Assembly: GCA_017442765.1 (NCBI GenBank) | Contig: JAFRZC010000247.1 | Location: forward strand, 1 to 14,948 | From: Prevotella sp. | Lineage (GTDB): Bacteria; Bacteroidota; Bacteroidia; Bacteroidales; Bacteroidaceae | Length of the DNA: 14,948 nucleotides | Direction: 5' to 3' | Part shown: positions 7,386 through 13,971 of the stretch, piece by piece | Layout of the letters: each line of letters opens with the position of its first letter | Position numbering within the stretch: position 1 is the first letter of the stretch | The notes under the pieces: generated by a model | Told to the model about the DNA's origin: nothing | The model's database searches: none | What the model saw: the letters and a program-made list of their open reading frames with translations, nothing else | Translations under genes and position numbers: made by a program

Positions 7386-10300
7386 TTACTCCGGGAGAAG
7401 TACCACACCTTCCTGACTCTTTCCGTCCATGAGGATGCGCAGAGGCTTGTCGAAACGTACATGGCGGGTATGGGTGGTCTCGCTGACGGCTTCCATTTGG
7501 TCGAGCACGTCTTTGCGGAAGAGTCCTTGACTGGTGTTGGCATCGATGGTGAAGTAGCCGACACCGAAGGAGGTGAGGTTCTGGAAGAAGTGGGTGCCCT
7601 GTGAGGGATCTACGCGATAGTTTTTAAGTGCCACCTCGGCTATAAGACGCGCACCGGAGATATGCGGCCATTTTACCGGGATGCCGAGCCACGGATCGCT
7701 TGAACCCCAACGCCCCGGACCTATGAGCACGTAGCCGCACCCTTCTTCCACAAACTGGCGGTTCACCTCCTCTATCTCACGGGCGATGTCGGGATTGTGC
7801 TGGGCGGTGAAATCATCGTCAGTCTTTACATAGACCACGTCGGTCAAGTCGTCCACGATGCCATGTCCGAGCGAGTTGTGCGAGCGCAGCAGACAAAGTT
7901 CATCGCTGATGGCGGCCACATCTTCCTCAAGCATTTGTTTGCTATCAACGATGGGACGTATCTGCAACAGGTAGAAAGCCCCTTTCCCAGATTCCAGATT
8001 GCAGGCAAACTCTATTTCCACGGGGCGGCGCATAGCCTCGGCACCGTATCGCATCGACAGCTGCATGATTTCAGGGAAGGGAATGAGCCCTTGCTGGAGC
8101 ACGCCGCAGAAGGAGATGATCTTGCGTCCGCCCTCGTAGAGCCCGTCGCGGATAATCTGATCCACAGGGTCGTAGGTCGAGGCGATGCCTGCGAGTGAGC
8201 CGTCGCGGTCGGCCTCACGCACCTTGCGGTTGGCTATGTTGAAGCCGTCGTCCACGGACCAATTGGAGGTGAACCTCTCTCCTCTCTCTTCTCTCTTCTC
8301 TCCTCCGAAGTTCATATCGAGGGCATAGAAGCGTGTCTGCGTCTCACGCAGGGCTGTCTCTATCTCGCTGGTCTGGAGTACCTGTCGTGGGTGATAAGGC
8401 GACACGCGCAGGGTCTGTCCTCCGTCAACAATATATTTTCCCAGTCCGAGTGCCAGGTTGGCAATACCTTCGTCAGCCTGTTCGTCGCCTACGGGATAGT
8501 AGTTAATTGAGCGTAGCACGCCGGAGATGTTGGGATAATAGTAGTCGCCGTATTGCTGGCCTACAACTTCCTGTAGGATGACGGCCATCTTTTCCTGATC
8601 GATGACGTTTGATGTGGCGGTCATGTAAGCCTTCGAGTCGCGATAATAGACCGAGGCATAGACACTCTTGATGGCCTTGGCCAGCATTTCGAGCATCTTG
8701 TATTTGTCATCGACCCAAGGTATCATGTAGGTGGCATAGACACCGGCGAAGGGCTGATAGTGGGCATCCTCGAGGAGCGACGACGAGCGAATGGCGATAG
8801 GTCGCTTCACGGCCTCGAAGAAGGTGAAGAAGTCGGCAATAAGTGTGTCGGGCAGCTGTGCGCGGAGGAAGTGAGCCAGGATTTCCTCGTCGGGCTCGTC
8901 GCTTAGGGCTACCTGGTAGAGGTTGTTCTGCTCCATGAACTGGTCGAAGATATCGGTGCAGAGCACTACGGTCTTCGGTATCTGCACGCTCACGTTCTCG
9001 AAACGGCTGAACTCGGGATGGCGCTTCACCACGTTGTCGAGGAAAGCCAGTCCGCGCCCCTTGCCGCCTAACGAGCCGTCGCCGATGCGGGCGAAGTGGG
9101 CATAGCGGTCGAACTTCATGCGGTCGAATACGGCCACCACGCCGATGTTCTTCATGTTGCGGTATTCCACAATGGCATCGAAGATGATTTTCCGATGGGC
9201 GTCAAGGTCTTGTAGCTTGTGCCAAGTGATATTCTTCAGGAAGTCGGAGACGGGGAAGATGGCGCGTGCCGAGAGCCAGCGGCTGATATGGTTGCCCTCG
9301 ACATGGTAGAGCAGCGACTCGCTCGGAATGTTGAAGATATTGTCTTGCAGCTCCTTCAGGTTTCTCACGCGCATCACCTCAGCCCGCGTCTTGGGGTCGC
9401 GGAAGATGAAATCGCCGAAGCCCATGTGCTCTTCAAACATGTGGCGCAGGTCGATGCTCATCTTCTTCGAGTTCTTATCGACGAAGAGGAACCCCTCGGC
9501 CTCGGCTTTCTCGCGGTTGCTGCTCTCCGAGCTTTCCATGATGAGCGGCACGTATTCGTTGTCGGCACGGATGGTGCGGAAGAGTTTTAGTCCGGCCTCG
9601 GCATCTTTCTCGGCAGAGAGCTTGTCGGCGCGGTGGAGGGGGAATCGCGTGTCGCTGATAATGCCGAGGATGTTGTCCTTGTATTTGTCGTAGATCTCGA
9701 TGGCCTCGTCGTAGCTGCGAGCCAGCACCACCTTTGGGCGGCCGCGCATACGCAGCGTGGCGGTGTGCTGGTTCAGTGCCTCGGTGGAGAACCGCTGGCT
9801 CTGCAAGAGGATGTAGTTGTAGAGATTGGGCAGGATGGACGAGTAGAAGCGGATGCTGTCTTCCACCAGCAGGATCATCTGCACGCCGCCTTCCGCAATA
9901 TCGTGCTCCAGATTCATCTTGTCTTCTATCAGCTTGATGATGGAGAGGATGAGGTTGGTGTTGCCTAACCAGCAGAACACATAGTCGAAGATCGACAGGT
10001 CCTCGTCTTCCATGCGGCGTGTCAGTCCGTGGGCGAAGGGCGTGAGCACGATGCAGTGTATCTCGGGAAACTGTGCCTTGATGGCGCGGGCGATGCTGAA
10101 CGCGTCGTTGTCGGCATTGCCGGGCATACAGATGACCAGATCGACGTTGGTGGTCTTCAATATCTCTGCGGCCTCCTCCTCGGTGCTCACCTGGGTGAAC
10201 GTGGGCGGATAGCGCAGGCCCAGCTGCATGTACTCGTTGTAGATTTTCTCCTCCACGCGGCCGTCGTCCTCAAGCATGAAGGCATCGTAGGGGTTGGCCA

Positions 10301-10400
10301 CGATGAGCACGTTGAAGATGCGCCGCATCATGAGGTTCATGAATGTCACATCCTTCAACAAGAGCTTACTCCATTCCTGTGGTATGTTCTCTTTTCCCAT
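7386..10400 (-). CDS. Two receiver-like domains fused to a PEP-synthase-type ATP-grasp domain
   Basis: This 1004-residue cytoplasmic protein has four parts. Residues of about 27-160 form a receiver-like fold with cysteine (C91) where the phospho-accepting aspartate should be. Residues of about 174-325 form a second receiver that keeps the acidic pair E180/D181, D250, S290 and K309, so it may be phosphorylated. Residues of about 420-820 form a PPDK_N/PEP-synthase ATP-binding domain: the glycine-rich GSLGGKGRGL (442-451), PIAIRSSSLLED with R538, EIEF (795-798) and LLQIRPIV (811-818, Q813 and R815). About 825-1004 is a C-terminal region with VLIGPGRWGSSDPW, which I cannot name. The swivelling phosphohistidine domain (TxGGxxxH type) and the PEP-binding barrel of PEP synthase are not seen, so annotation as PEP synthase would mislead. 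An in-frame heptamer repeat encodes residues of about 700-710. It is monocistronic, with its own promoter, and converges on the susCD operon. Confidence 0.85.
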   Translation of the reverse strand: MGKENIPQEWSKLLLKDVTFMNLMMRRIFNVLIVANPYDAFMLEDDGRVEEKIYNEYMQLGLRYPPTFTQVSTEEEAAEILKTTNVDLVICMPGNADNDAFSIARAIKAQFPEIHCIVLTPFAHGLTRRMEDEDLSIFDYVFCWLGNTNLILSIIKLIEDKMNLEHDIAEGGVQMILLVEDSIRFYSSILPNLYNYILLQSQRFSTEALNQHTATLRMRGRPKVVLARSYDEAIEIYDKYKDNILGIISDTRFPLHRADKLSAEKDAEAGLKLFRTIRADNEYVPLIMESSESSNREKAEAEGFLFVDKNSKKMSIDLRHMFEEHMGFGDFIFRDPKTRAEVMRVRNLKELQDNIFNIPSESLLYHVEGNHISRWLSARAIFPVSDFLKNITWHKLQDLDAHRKIIFDAIVEYRNMKNIGVVAVFDRMKFDRYAHFARIGDGSLGGKGRGLAFLDNVVKRHPEFSRFENVSVQIPKTVVLCTDIFDQFMEQNNLYQVALSDEPDEEILAHFLRAQLPDTLIADFFTFFEAVKRPIAIRSSSLLEDAHYQPFAGVYATYMIPWVDDKYKMLEMLAKAIKSVYASVYYRDSKAYMTATSNVIDQEKMAVILQEVVGQQYGDYYYPNISGVLRSINYYPVGDEQADEGIANLALGLGKYIVDGGQTLRVSPYHPRQVLQTSEIETALRETQTRFYALDMNFGGEKREERGERFTSNWSVDDGFNIANRKVREADRDGSLAGIASTYDPVDQIIRDGLYEGGRKIISFCGVLQQGLIPFPEIMQLSMRYGAEAMRRPVEIEFACNLESGKGAFYLLQIRPIVDSKQMLEEDVAAISDELCLLRSHNSLGHGIVDDLTDVVYVKTDDDFTAQHNPDIAREIEEVNRQFVEEGCGYVLIGPGRWGSSDPWLGIPVKWPHISGARLIAEVALKNYRVDPSQGTHFFQNLTSFGVGYFTIDANTSQGLFRKDVLDQMEAVSETTHTRHVRFDKPLRILMDGKSQEGVVLLPE
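8275..8302 (-). repeat. Four 7-bp repeats inside the ATP-grasp gene
   Basis: On the plus strand CTCTCTC, CTCTCTC, TTCTCTC, TTCTCTC lie within a 33-base all-pyrimidine run (8274-8306). On the coding strand they are GAGAGAR units and give the charged stretch EKREERGER near residue 701. The stretch sits between the ATP-grasp motifs and looks like an insertion in a loop. Units of 7 are not a multiple of 3, so loss or gain of one unit would shift the frame. Confidence 0.85.
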
Positions 10401-10438
10401 TGTATCAGTCCTTTTCTTCTAAGCGTCCGATTCAGATG

Positions 10439-10469
10439 CAAAGGTAATGAAAACCGAGGGCAATGCAAA
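10439..10469 (-). promoter_or_regulatory. Promoter of the receiver/ATP-grasp gene
   Basis: Read on the minus strand, TTTG (10466-10469) is followed after 19 bases by TACCTTTG (10439-10446), a full match to the Bacteroidota consensus. The -7 box lies about 38 bases upstream of the start codon at 10400, supporting that ATG. It is back to back with the toxin-antitoxin promoter region. Confidence 0.75.
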
Positions 10470-10508
10470 ACAAATCCCTTTATATTTTTTTTATTCGGGA
10501 TTTATTTG

Positions 10509-10516
10509 TAATTTTG
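10509..10516 (+). promoter_or_regulatory. -7 box of the toxin-antitoxin promoter
   Basis: TAATTTTG matches TAnnTTTG, 27 bases upstream of the ATG at 10544. No clear TTTG lies at the expected upstream distance; only a T-run is present. A weak -33 box would suit an autoregulated toxin-antitoxin operon, which is an inference. Confidence 0.5.
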
Positions 10517-10543
10517 TCGCCAGGAATTAAAACTTTTACGACG

Positions 10544-10789
10544 ATGACATCAATACAGGTAAATGCAGAGCTATTCCGTACGATGGGCATCATAGCCGAA
10601 GACGACGGGCTGATGATGAAACTTCTGAAGTATGCCAAGAAGTTGGCGACTCAGAAGGAATGTTCTGCGACGATGACCAAAGAAGAGTTCTTCGCCCGTG
10701 TGGATGAGGCAAAAAAACAGGCTCGTCAGGGAAAAGTACACCGGATAGAAACAAAAGAGGAGTTAAGCCGGTTCCTGAATAGCCTTTGA
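10544..10789 (+). CDS. Putative antitoxin partner of the Txe/YoeB toxin
   Basis: This 81-residue protein is encoded directly before the toxin. An upstream in-frame ATG (10463) would place the start before the -7 box at 10509, so the ATG at 10544 is chosen. The N-terminus MTSIQVNAELFRTMGIIAED is predicted to mix a strand and helices. The charged C-terminal half (MTKEEFFARVDEAKKQARQG, then HRIETKEELSRFLNSL) looks like the flexible toxin-wrapping part of type II antitoxins. It does not show the YefM/Phd N-terminal pattern usually paired with YoeB, so the call depends on position and size. Antitoxins of this kind usually neutralise the toxin by binding and repress their own promoter. Confidence 0.7.
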   Translation: MTSIQVNAELFRTMGIIAEDDGLMMKLLKYAKKLATQKECSATMTKEEFFARVDEAKKQARQGKVHRIETKEELSRFLNSL

Positions 10790-10794
10790 AAATC

Positions 10795-11067
10795 ATGTAT
10801 AAGCTGGACTATACCGATCGGGCGAAGCAGGACATGCAACGCTTGAAGCGCGAAGACCCCAAGGCATTCCAGAAACTTGGCAAGTTGCTGGAGGAGCTTA
10901 TGGATCATCCACAGACAGGCACTGGTAAGCCTGAGCAGCTGAGGGGAAACCATAAAGGACAGTGGAGTCGTCGTATTACCAAGAAGCATCGGTTGGTGTA
11001 TGAAATTTATGATATAAAAGTACTGGTACTTGTTCTCACAGCTTATGGGCATTATGAGGACAAGTAG
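10795..11067 (+). CDS. Txe/YoeB-family toxin (ribosome-dependent mRNA endonuclease)
   Basis: This 90-residue protein matches the YoeB/Txe fold: a short strand (MYKLDYTDRAKQD), two helices, then GKPEQLRGNHKGQWSRRI, TKKHRLVYEIYD and TAYGHYEDK. Residues equivalent to the YoeB catalytic set are present: E47, R66, H86 and Y87. Members cleave mRNA in the ribosomal A site when freed from the antitoxin. ATG 10795 lies 5 bases after the antitoxin stop; a TTG at 10786 that overlaps the stop would add three residues and is less likely. The length is close to E. coli YoeB (84). Confidence 0.88.
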   Translation: MYKLDYTDRAKQDMQRLKREDPKAFQKLGKLLEELMDHPQTGTGKPEQLRGNHKGQWSRRITKKHRLVYEIYDIKVLVLVLTAYGHYEDK

Positions 11068-11089
11068 TTTTAACACGCGGTGCTAAAAC
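11067..11089. terminator. Possible bidirectional terminator hairpin between convergent genes
   Basis: GTTTTA (11067-11072) pairs with TAAAAC (11084-11089), extended by an inner CAC/GTG stem around a GCG loop. It fills the 27-base gap between the toxin stop and the stop of the convergent propeller gene. T-tracts on either side are short, so the efficiency is uncertain. Confidence 0.5.
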
Positions 11090-11094
11090 CAACA

Positions 11095-13191
11095 CTATTT
11101 TATCACAATCTTTTTCCCTTTCACAATGTAAACCCCCTTCGGGAGTGCATAGTTCATAGTGCATAGTTCATAGTTATCAGCCACGCGGCGGCCTTGCAGG
11201 TCATAGACGGCATTACTCATTACACATTGCTCATTATTCATTAGCGAAGCGTCATTGATTCCCGTTGGTTCTTCTTCTCCGCCGTAGAGGCTCTTCCAGT
11301 TATAGACGCGGTAGAAATAGGGACGGTAGTAGTCGGCGGAGCCTTCGTCGCTGAAATTCTTCCAGAAATCGTCGGGGTCGGTGTTGGTTGTGAACACTAG
11401 CTCACCCTCGCGCGACAAGGGCTGGTGCAGGTTCACCATGTAGAGCCAGTGGTAGTTCTGGTCGCCTTTCTTGTCGATATGGTCCGGCAGGACAAAGAGC
11501 AGTTTTTTGTCGGTGAACGGTCCCCAGGGATTCTCACTGCGGTATATATAGACATGACGGCTGAAGTAGGGTGCCTGCATCGTCATATAGTAGTAGTCGC
11601 CCTCCTTGAATACCCAGGGCATGCTGCCTGCATAGTCGTTTGCCATGATGGACGAGCGTTCCATCTCCTCGTCCGTCGGGTAGCTCTCCTGCCACTGGTA
11701 AACGCCTTTCGCGTTTTTCACGTAGTAGGTCCACTTGCTGTAGAGGTCGTGCCGCTCGGTGCGGGCCACGAGCGGGGTGTAGCCCTTTGTGGCATAGAGG
11801 TAGATGTGTCCGTCCTCGTCTTCCCAGAGTGTCGAGCCATAGGAGACGGCATGCTTGTTCACGTAGTGCGTGACTTTCTCCAGATAGAGGTAGTCGCCTT
11901 CGTGGGGCAGGTAGTCGGGCAGGGCCTTGAGGTAGTAGTTCTGCGGAATGTTCCCCTCAAGGCTGTAGGTGGCAATGGCGGCGTCTGTTCCCCGCAGCTC
12001 CTGGCTCTGTGTGCCGAACCAGAGAACCTGCAGCTTGCCATCGACAATCGTGCCGTCGCCCGACCAATAGACCATCGTCTGGTCGATGTCGCCGGCGGCA
12101 ATCTGTGCGTCCGACAGCTCGCCTTCCGGATGTCGCAGGTGTGTGCGGCAGTGGAAATAGCGGTCTTCCGACGATTTGGTCCAGTTCACATAGTCGGCCA
12201 GCCACGTCTGGTTGCGGGCGGTCTCGCCCAGCACACCGTTTACGGCCTTCTGCACCATCACGCTGTTGCGGGGGAAGCTGCTGCTGCCACGGGCGCGGGT
12301 GGAGCCGTTCACCATGCCATAGAAGCTGTCGTTGAACGTCCAGAACACGTCGCCGTTGGGCAGGGCTATCGTAAAGACCCCGTCGCCGCCGTTCCAGCCC
12401 CGTGTGCGGGTGAACAGCTTATTGTATTTCTTGTCTTTGTATGCCCGTGCAGCCCCGTCGCGCGTGCTGTGCTCCATCAGTTCAAGCTGCCAGGTCTTCT
12501 GCTGTGTCTCGGGATAGACTGTGGCGGCCTCCTCGGTAGTCTGGTCGGGGCGCGAGACCGTGATGTGCGTGTCTATGTCGCTATTAAACTCAATTTTGTC
12601 ATCTATGAATGTTGCCGCCTTCGTGTTCTTCCCCTCTTCCTTTTGACCGAGTGTTGATATTTCATTGGGATATACCTGTCCTGCTATGTAGTCGAGGTAG
12701 AACGTACCCGTCTTATCGTTAGTCCTGATAGAATACTCCACGTAGATGCTGTCCACCTCCAGTGTCTCATCCTTCGCGTTGAACCGGCTTTTGAAGTTCT
12801 TCTCGGTGATGAATCCTAACCATGTGTAGCCTTGTTTCGGATAGTCGCGGTTCAGCAGGTCGGTATATGCCTGGCTTGGTTTCATTGTCCGGGTGATGGT
12901 GCTTTTGTAGGTGTTGTCTCCTACGTCAGTCGTCTCCTTTGGCACTTGCGTCATCACAAACTGACCTTCAGCCTGCCAGCCTGTCGGCACACAGATGCCA
13001 AATAGTCCATGGACATCATCGACCCAGTTCTCTTGTGCGCTTGTCCCCGAGCGCTTCACCACAACTTTGCCCGAAAAGACACTGTTGGTCTTGGCCTCAT
13101 GCGGCTGCACGATGAGCGAAATGCGATAGCACGACACCGCTGTCGCACACAGTGCCAGCAGAAGAAGGCTTTGATAGGTTCTCTTTTTCAT
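11095..13191 (-). CDS. Exported glycosidase-like beta-propeller protein with T9SS-like C-terminal domain
   Basis: A 698-residue exported protein. The signal peptide ends ATAVSC, which could be a lipobox (cysteine 21) or a simple signal peptide. Residues of about 22-225 form a beta-rich domain I do not recognise. Residues of about 255-635 resemble five-bladed-propeller glycosidase-like domains (DUF5005/DUF4185 type): FTRTRGWNGGDGVFTIALPN, then FWTFNDSFYGMV and PRNSVMVQ, and late blades with YYYMTMQAPY and YIYRSENPWGPF. The last 40-50 residues (AVYDLQGRRV ... LPKGVYIVKGKKIVIK) match the type IX secretion/sorting C-terminal pattern. A carbohydrate-acting role is plausible but the catalytic residues are not identified. 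Two heptamer repeat blocks encode parts of the C-terminus. It converges on the toxin gene and has its own promoter. Confidence 0.8.
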   Translation of the reverse strand: MKKRTYQSLLLLALCATAVSCYRISLIVQPHEAKTNSVFSGKVVVKRSGTSAQENWVDDVHGLFGICVPTGWQAEGQFVMTQVPKETTDVGDNTYKSTITRTMKPSQAYTDLLNRDYPKQGYTWLGFITEKNFKSRFNAKDETLEVDSIYVEYSIRTNDKTGTFYLDYIAGQVYPNEISTLGQKEEGKNTKAATFIDDKIEFNSDIDTHITVSRPDQTTEEAATVYPETQQKTWQLELMEHSTRDGAARAYKDKKYNKLFTRTRGWNGGDGVFTIALPNGDVFWTFNDSFYGMVNGSTRARGSSSFPRNSVMVQKAVNGVLGETARNQTWLADYVNWTKSSEDRYFHCRTHLRHPEGELSDAQIAAGDIDQTMVYWSGDGTIVDGKLQVLWFGTQSQELRGTDAAIATYSLEGNIPQNYYLKALPDYLPHEGDYLYLEKVTHYVNKHAVSYGSTLWEDEDGHIYLYATKGYTPLVARTERHDLYSKWTYYVKNAKGVYQWQESYPTDEEMERSSIMANDYAGSMPWVFKEGDYYYMTMQAPYFSRHVYIYRSENPWGPFTDKKLLFVLPDHIDKKGDQNYHWLYMVNLHQPLSREGELVFTTNTDPDDFWKNFSDEGSADYYRPYFYRVYNWKSLYGGEEEPTGINDASLMNNEQCVMSNAVYDLQGRRVADNYELCTMNYALPKGVYIVKGKKIVIK
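11144..11178 (-). repeat. Five 7-bp repeats in the C-terminal sorting-domain codons
   Basis: On the plus strand AGTGCAT, AGTTCAT, AGTGCAT, AGTTCAT, AGTTATC follow with exact period 7. On the coding strand they give residues of about 673-682 (NYELCTMNYA), placed between the GRRV and LPKGVYIV parts of the sorting domain. The repeat differs in sequence from that at 11211-11245. Confidence 0.85.
11211..11245 (-). repeat. Second block of five 7-bp repeats in the same gene
   Basis: On the plus strand CATTACT, CATTACA, CATTGCT, CATTATT, CATTAGC follow with exact period 7. On the coding strand they give residues of about 649-660 (including LMNNEQCVMSN), at the entry to the C-terminal sorting domain. 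Both blocks in this gene are 35 bases. Confidence 0.85.
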
Positions 13192-13210
13192 AGTTTTATT
13201 CTATGTTTTT

Positions 13211-13258
13211 TATGTTATTCTGTTAATATGTCCTTATGTCCTTTTGTCATTCTGTCTT
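13211..13258. repeat. Six degenerate 8-bp repeats upstream of the propeller gene
   Basis: The units TATGTTAT, TCTGTTAA, TATGTCCT, TATGTCCT, TTTGTCAT, TCTGTCTT follow each other with exact period 8; related pieces continue to about 13284. They fall in the predicted 5' leader of the minus-strand propeller gene, between its promoter and its start codon. Confidence 0.7.
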
Positions 13259-13297
13259 TATCATATCATCTGTCCTTATGTCGAACAGCCACAGATG

Positions 13298-13305
13298 CAA
13301 AATTA
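13298..13305 (-). promoter_or_regulatory. -7 box of the propeller-gene promoter
   Basis: The minus strand reads TAATTTTG, matching TAnnTTTG. It is about 107 bases upstream of the start at 13191, giving a leader of about 100 nt that contains the octamer repeats. A -33 TTTG at the expected spacing is not evident, so activation by another factor is possible. Confidence 0.5.
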
Positions 13306-13466
13306 CGAAAAAAATGGATATTCGTCTGCGTTTTTCAGCATAAAAAACGTTGTTTTGTTCAATTCTGATATATTTCTGCTCCTTTTTAATAGGATATAGG
13401 CTGTAAACGGCCTGTCAGCACCATCGATAGCGAATGACAATACGGAAGAATAGCTTTCTCAATCCG

Positions 13467-13479
13467 AAAGACCGTCTTT
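13467..13479. repeat. 13-bp palindrome AAAGACCGTCTTT beside array copy 2
   Basis: Perfect 6-base arms around a central C. It is one base before array copy 2, whereas the counterpart at 97-109 is one base after copy 1. It is thus the reverse complement of that palindrome on the opposite side. Confidence 0.6.
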
Positions 13480-13480
13480 T

Positions 13481-13575
13481 ACAAAGTAATATAATATATA
13501 TTACCAAGTAAAATAATATATATTACCGGGTAATATAATATATATTACCGAGTAAAATAATATATATTACTTTGT
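13481..13575. repeat. Array of four 19-bp AT-rich palindromes, copy 2
   Basis: The plan is identical to copy 1: cap ACAAA, four 19-base units with 3-base spacers (CAA, CGG, CGA), cap TTTGT, 95 bases in total. Units 1 and 3 are GTAATATAATATATATTAC and units 2 and 4 are GTAAAATAATATATATTAC, so the units alternate. Architecture is conserved while the sequence differs from copy 1, which points to a maintained structure rather than a recent duplication. It ends 396 bases before the ATG at 13972. Confidence 0.9.
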
Positions 13576-13719
13576 GAAACTTTATCTTTCGCACGATGAA
13601 GGCTTGTTTTCGATATAGAGACAGAATGTCAAAAGAAATATGGACAAAACATCAAAAGGGGTAGAGACAAACTGACAAAGTAACAGTAATTTGTCAAAAA
13701 AACGCCATTTCATCGGAAT

Positions 13720-13758
13720 TTTTCCGAATCGGACACCTTGGGCGGCCGATCCGGAAAA
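13720..13758. promoter_or_regulatory. 13-bp-arm inverted repeat, possible operator or RNA hairpin
   Basis: TTTTCCGAATCGG (13720-13732) and CCGATCCGGAAAA (13746-13758) pair at 12 of 13 positions around a 13-base loop. The left arm can instead pair with CGGAA at 13714-13718, giving an alternative small hairpin. No T run follows on either strand, so it is not a typical terminator. It lies about 145 bases upstream of the -7 box at 13904, a position that would suit an operator. Confidence 0.5.
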
Positions 13759-13903
13759 CCTTCTGGTTCCTCAAATACTCGCGTTATACACCTGACCAGT
13801 TGTCTTTCTTGTAACAGGTTGTATGTCAGCTGGTTAAAAGAAGGTAATGTTATTTTTGTCTTATACAAATGTTTTTTATTTATAAGAATAAGGTAAAATT
13901 GCG

Positions 13904-13911
13904 TAACTTTG
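13904..13911 (+). promoter_or_regulatory. -7 box of the GLUG-like protein gene promoter
   Basis: TAACTTTG is the same octamer as the -7 box of the susCD promoter. The -33 region 20 bases upstream is T-rich but lacks an exact TTTG. The start codon follows about 60 bases later. Confidence 0.6.
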
Positions 13912-13971
13912 CACCGCTTTTTGAAACAAAAAGAACATAAAACTCAATTTAATAATTAAAATTTCAAAAGT

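Noticed and set aside
7386..10400. Annotation as classical phosphoenolpyruvate synthase
   Set aside because: The ATP-grasp motifs fit, but the phosphohistidine and PEP-binding parts are not seen, and receiver domains occupy the N-terminus.
10463..10543. 27-residue N-terminal extension of the antitoxin from an upstream ATG
   Set aside because: That start lies upstream of the TAATTTTG promoter box and the extension (MQNKSLYIFFIRDLF...) is AT-rich spacer sequence.
10786..10794. TTG start for the toxin overlapping the antitoxin stop
   Set aside because: The overlap is attractive for translational coupling, but the ATG at 10795 gives the usual MYKL-type start of the family and a length near that of YoeB.
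13576..13971. Small RNA gene or tRNA in the non-coding stretch before the GLUG-like gene
   Set aside because: No cloverleaf and no promoter-plus-terminator pair was found; only the inverted repeat at 13720-13758 and the promoter box at 13904 stand out.
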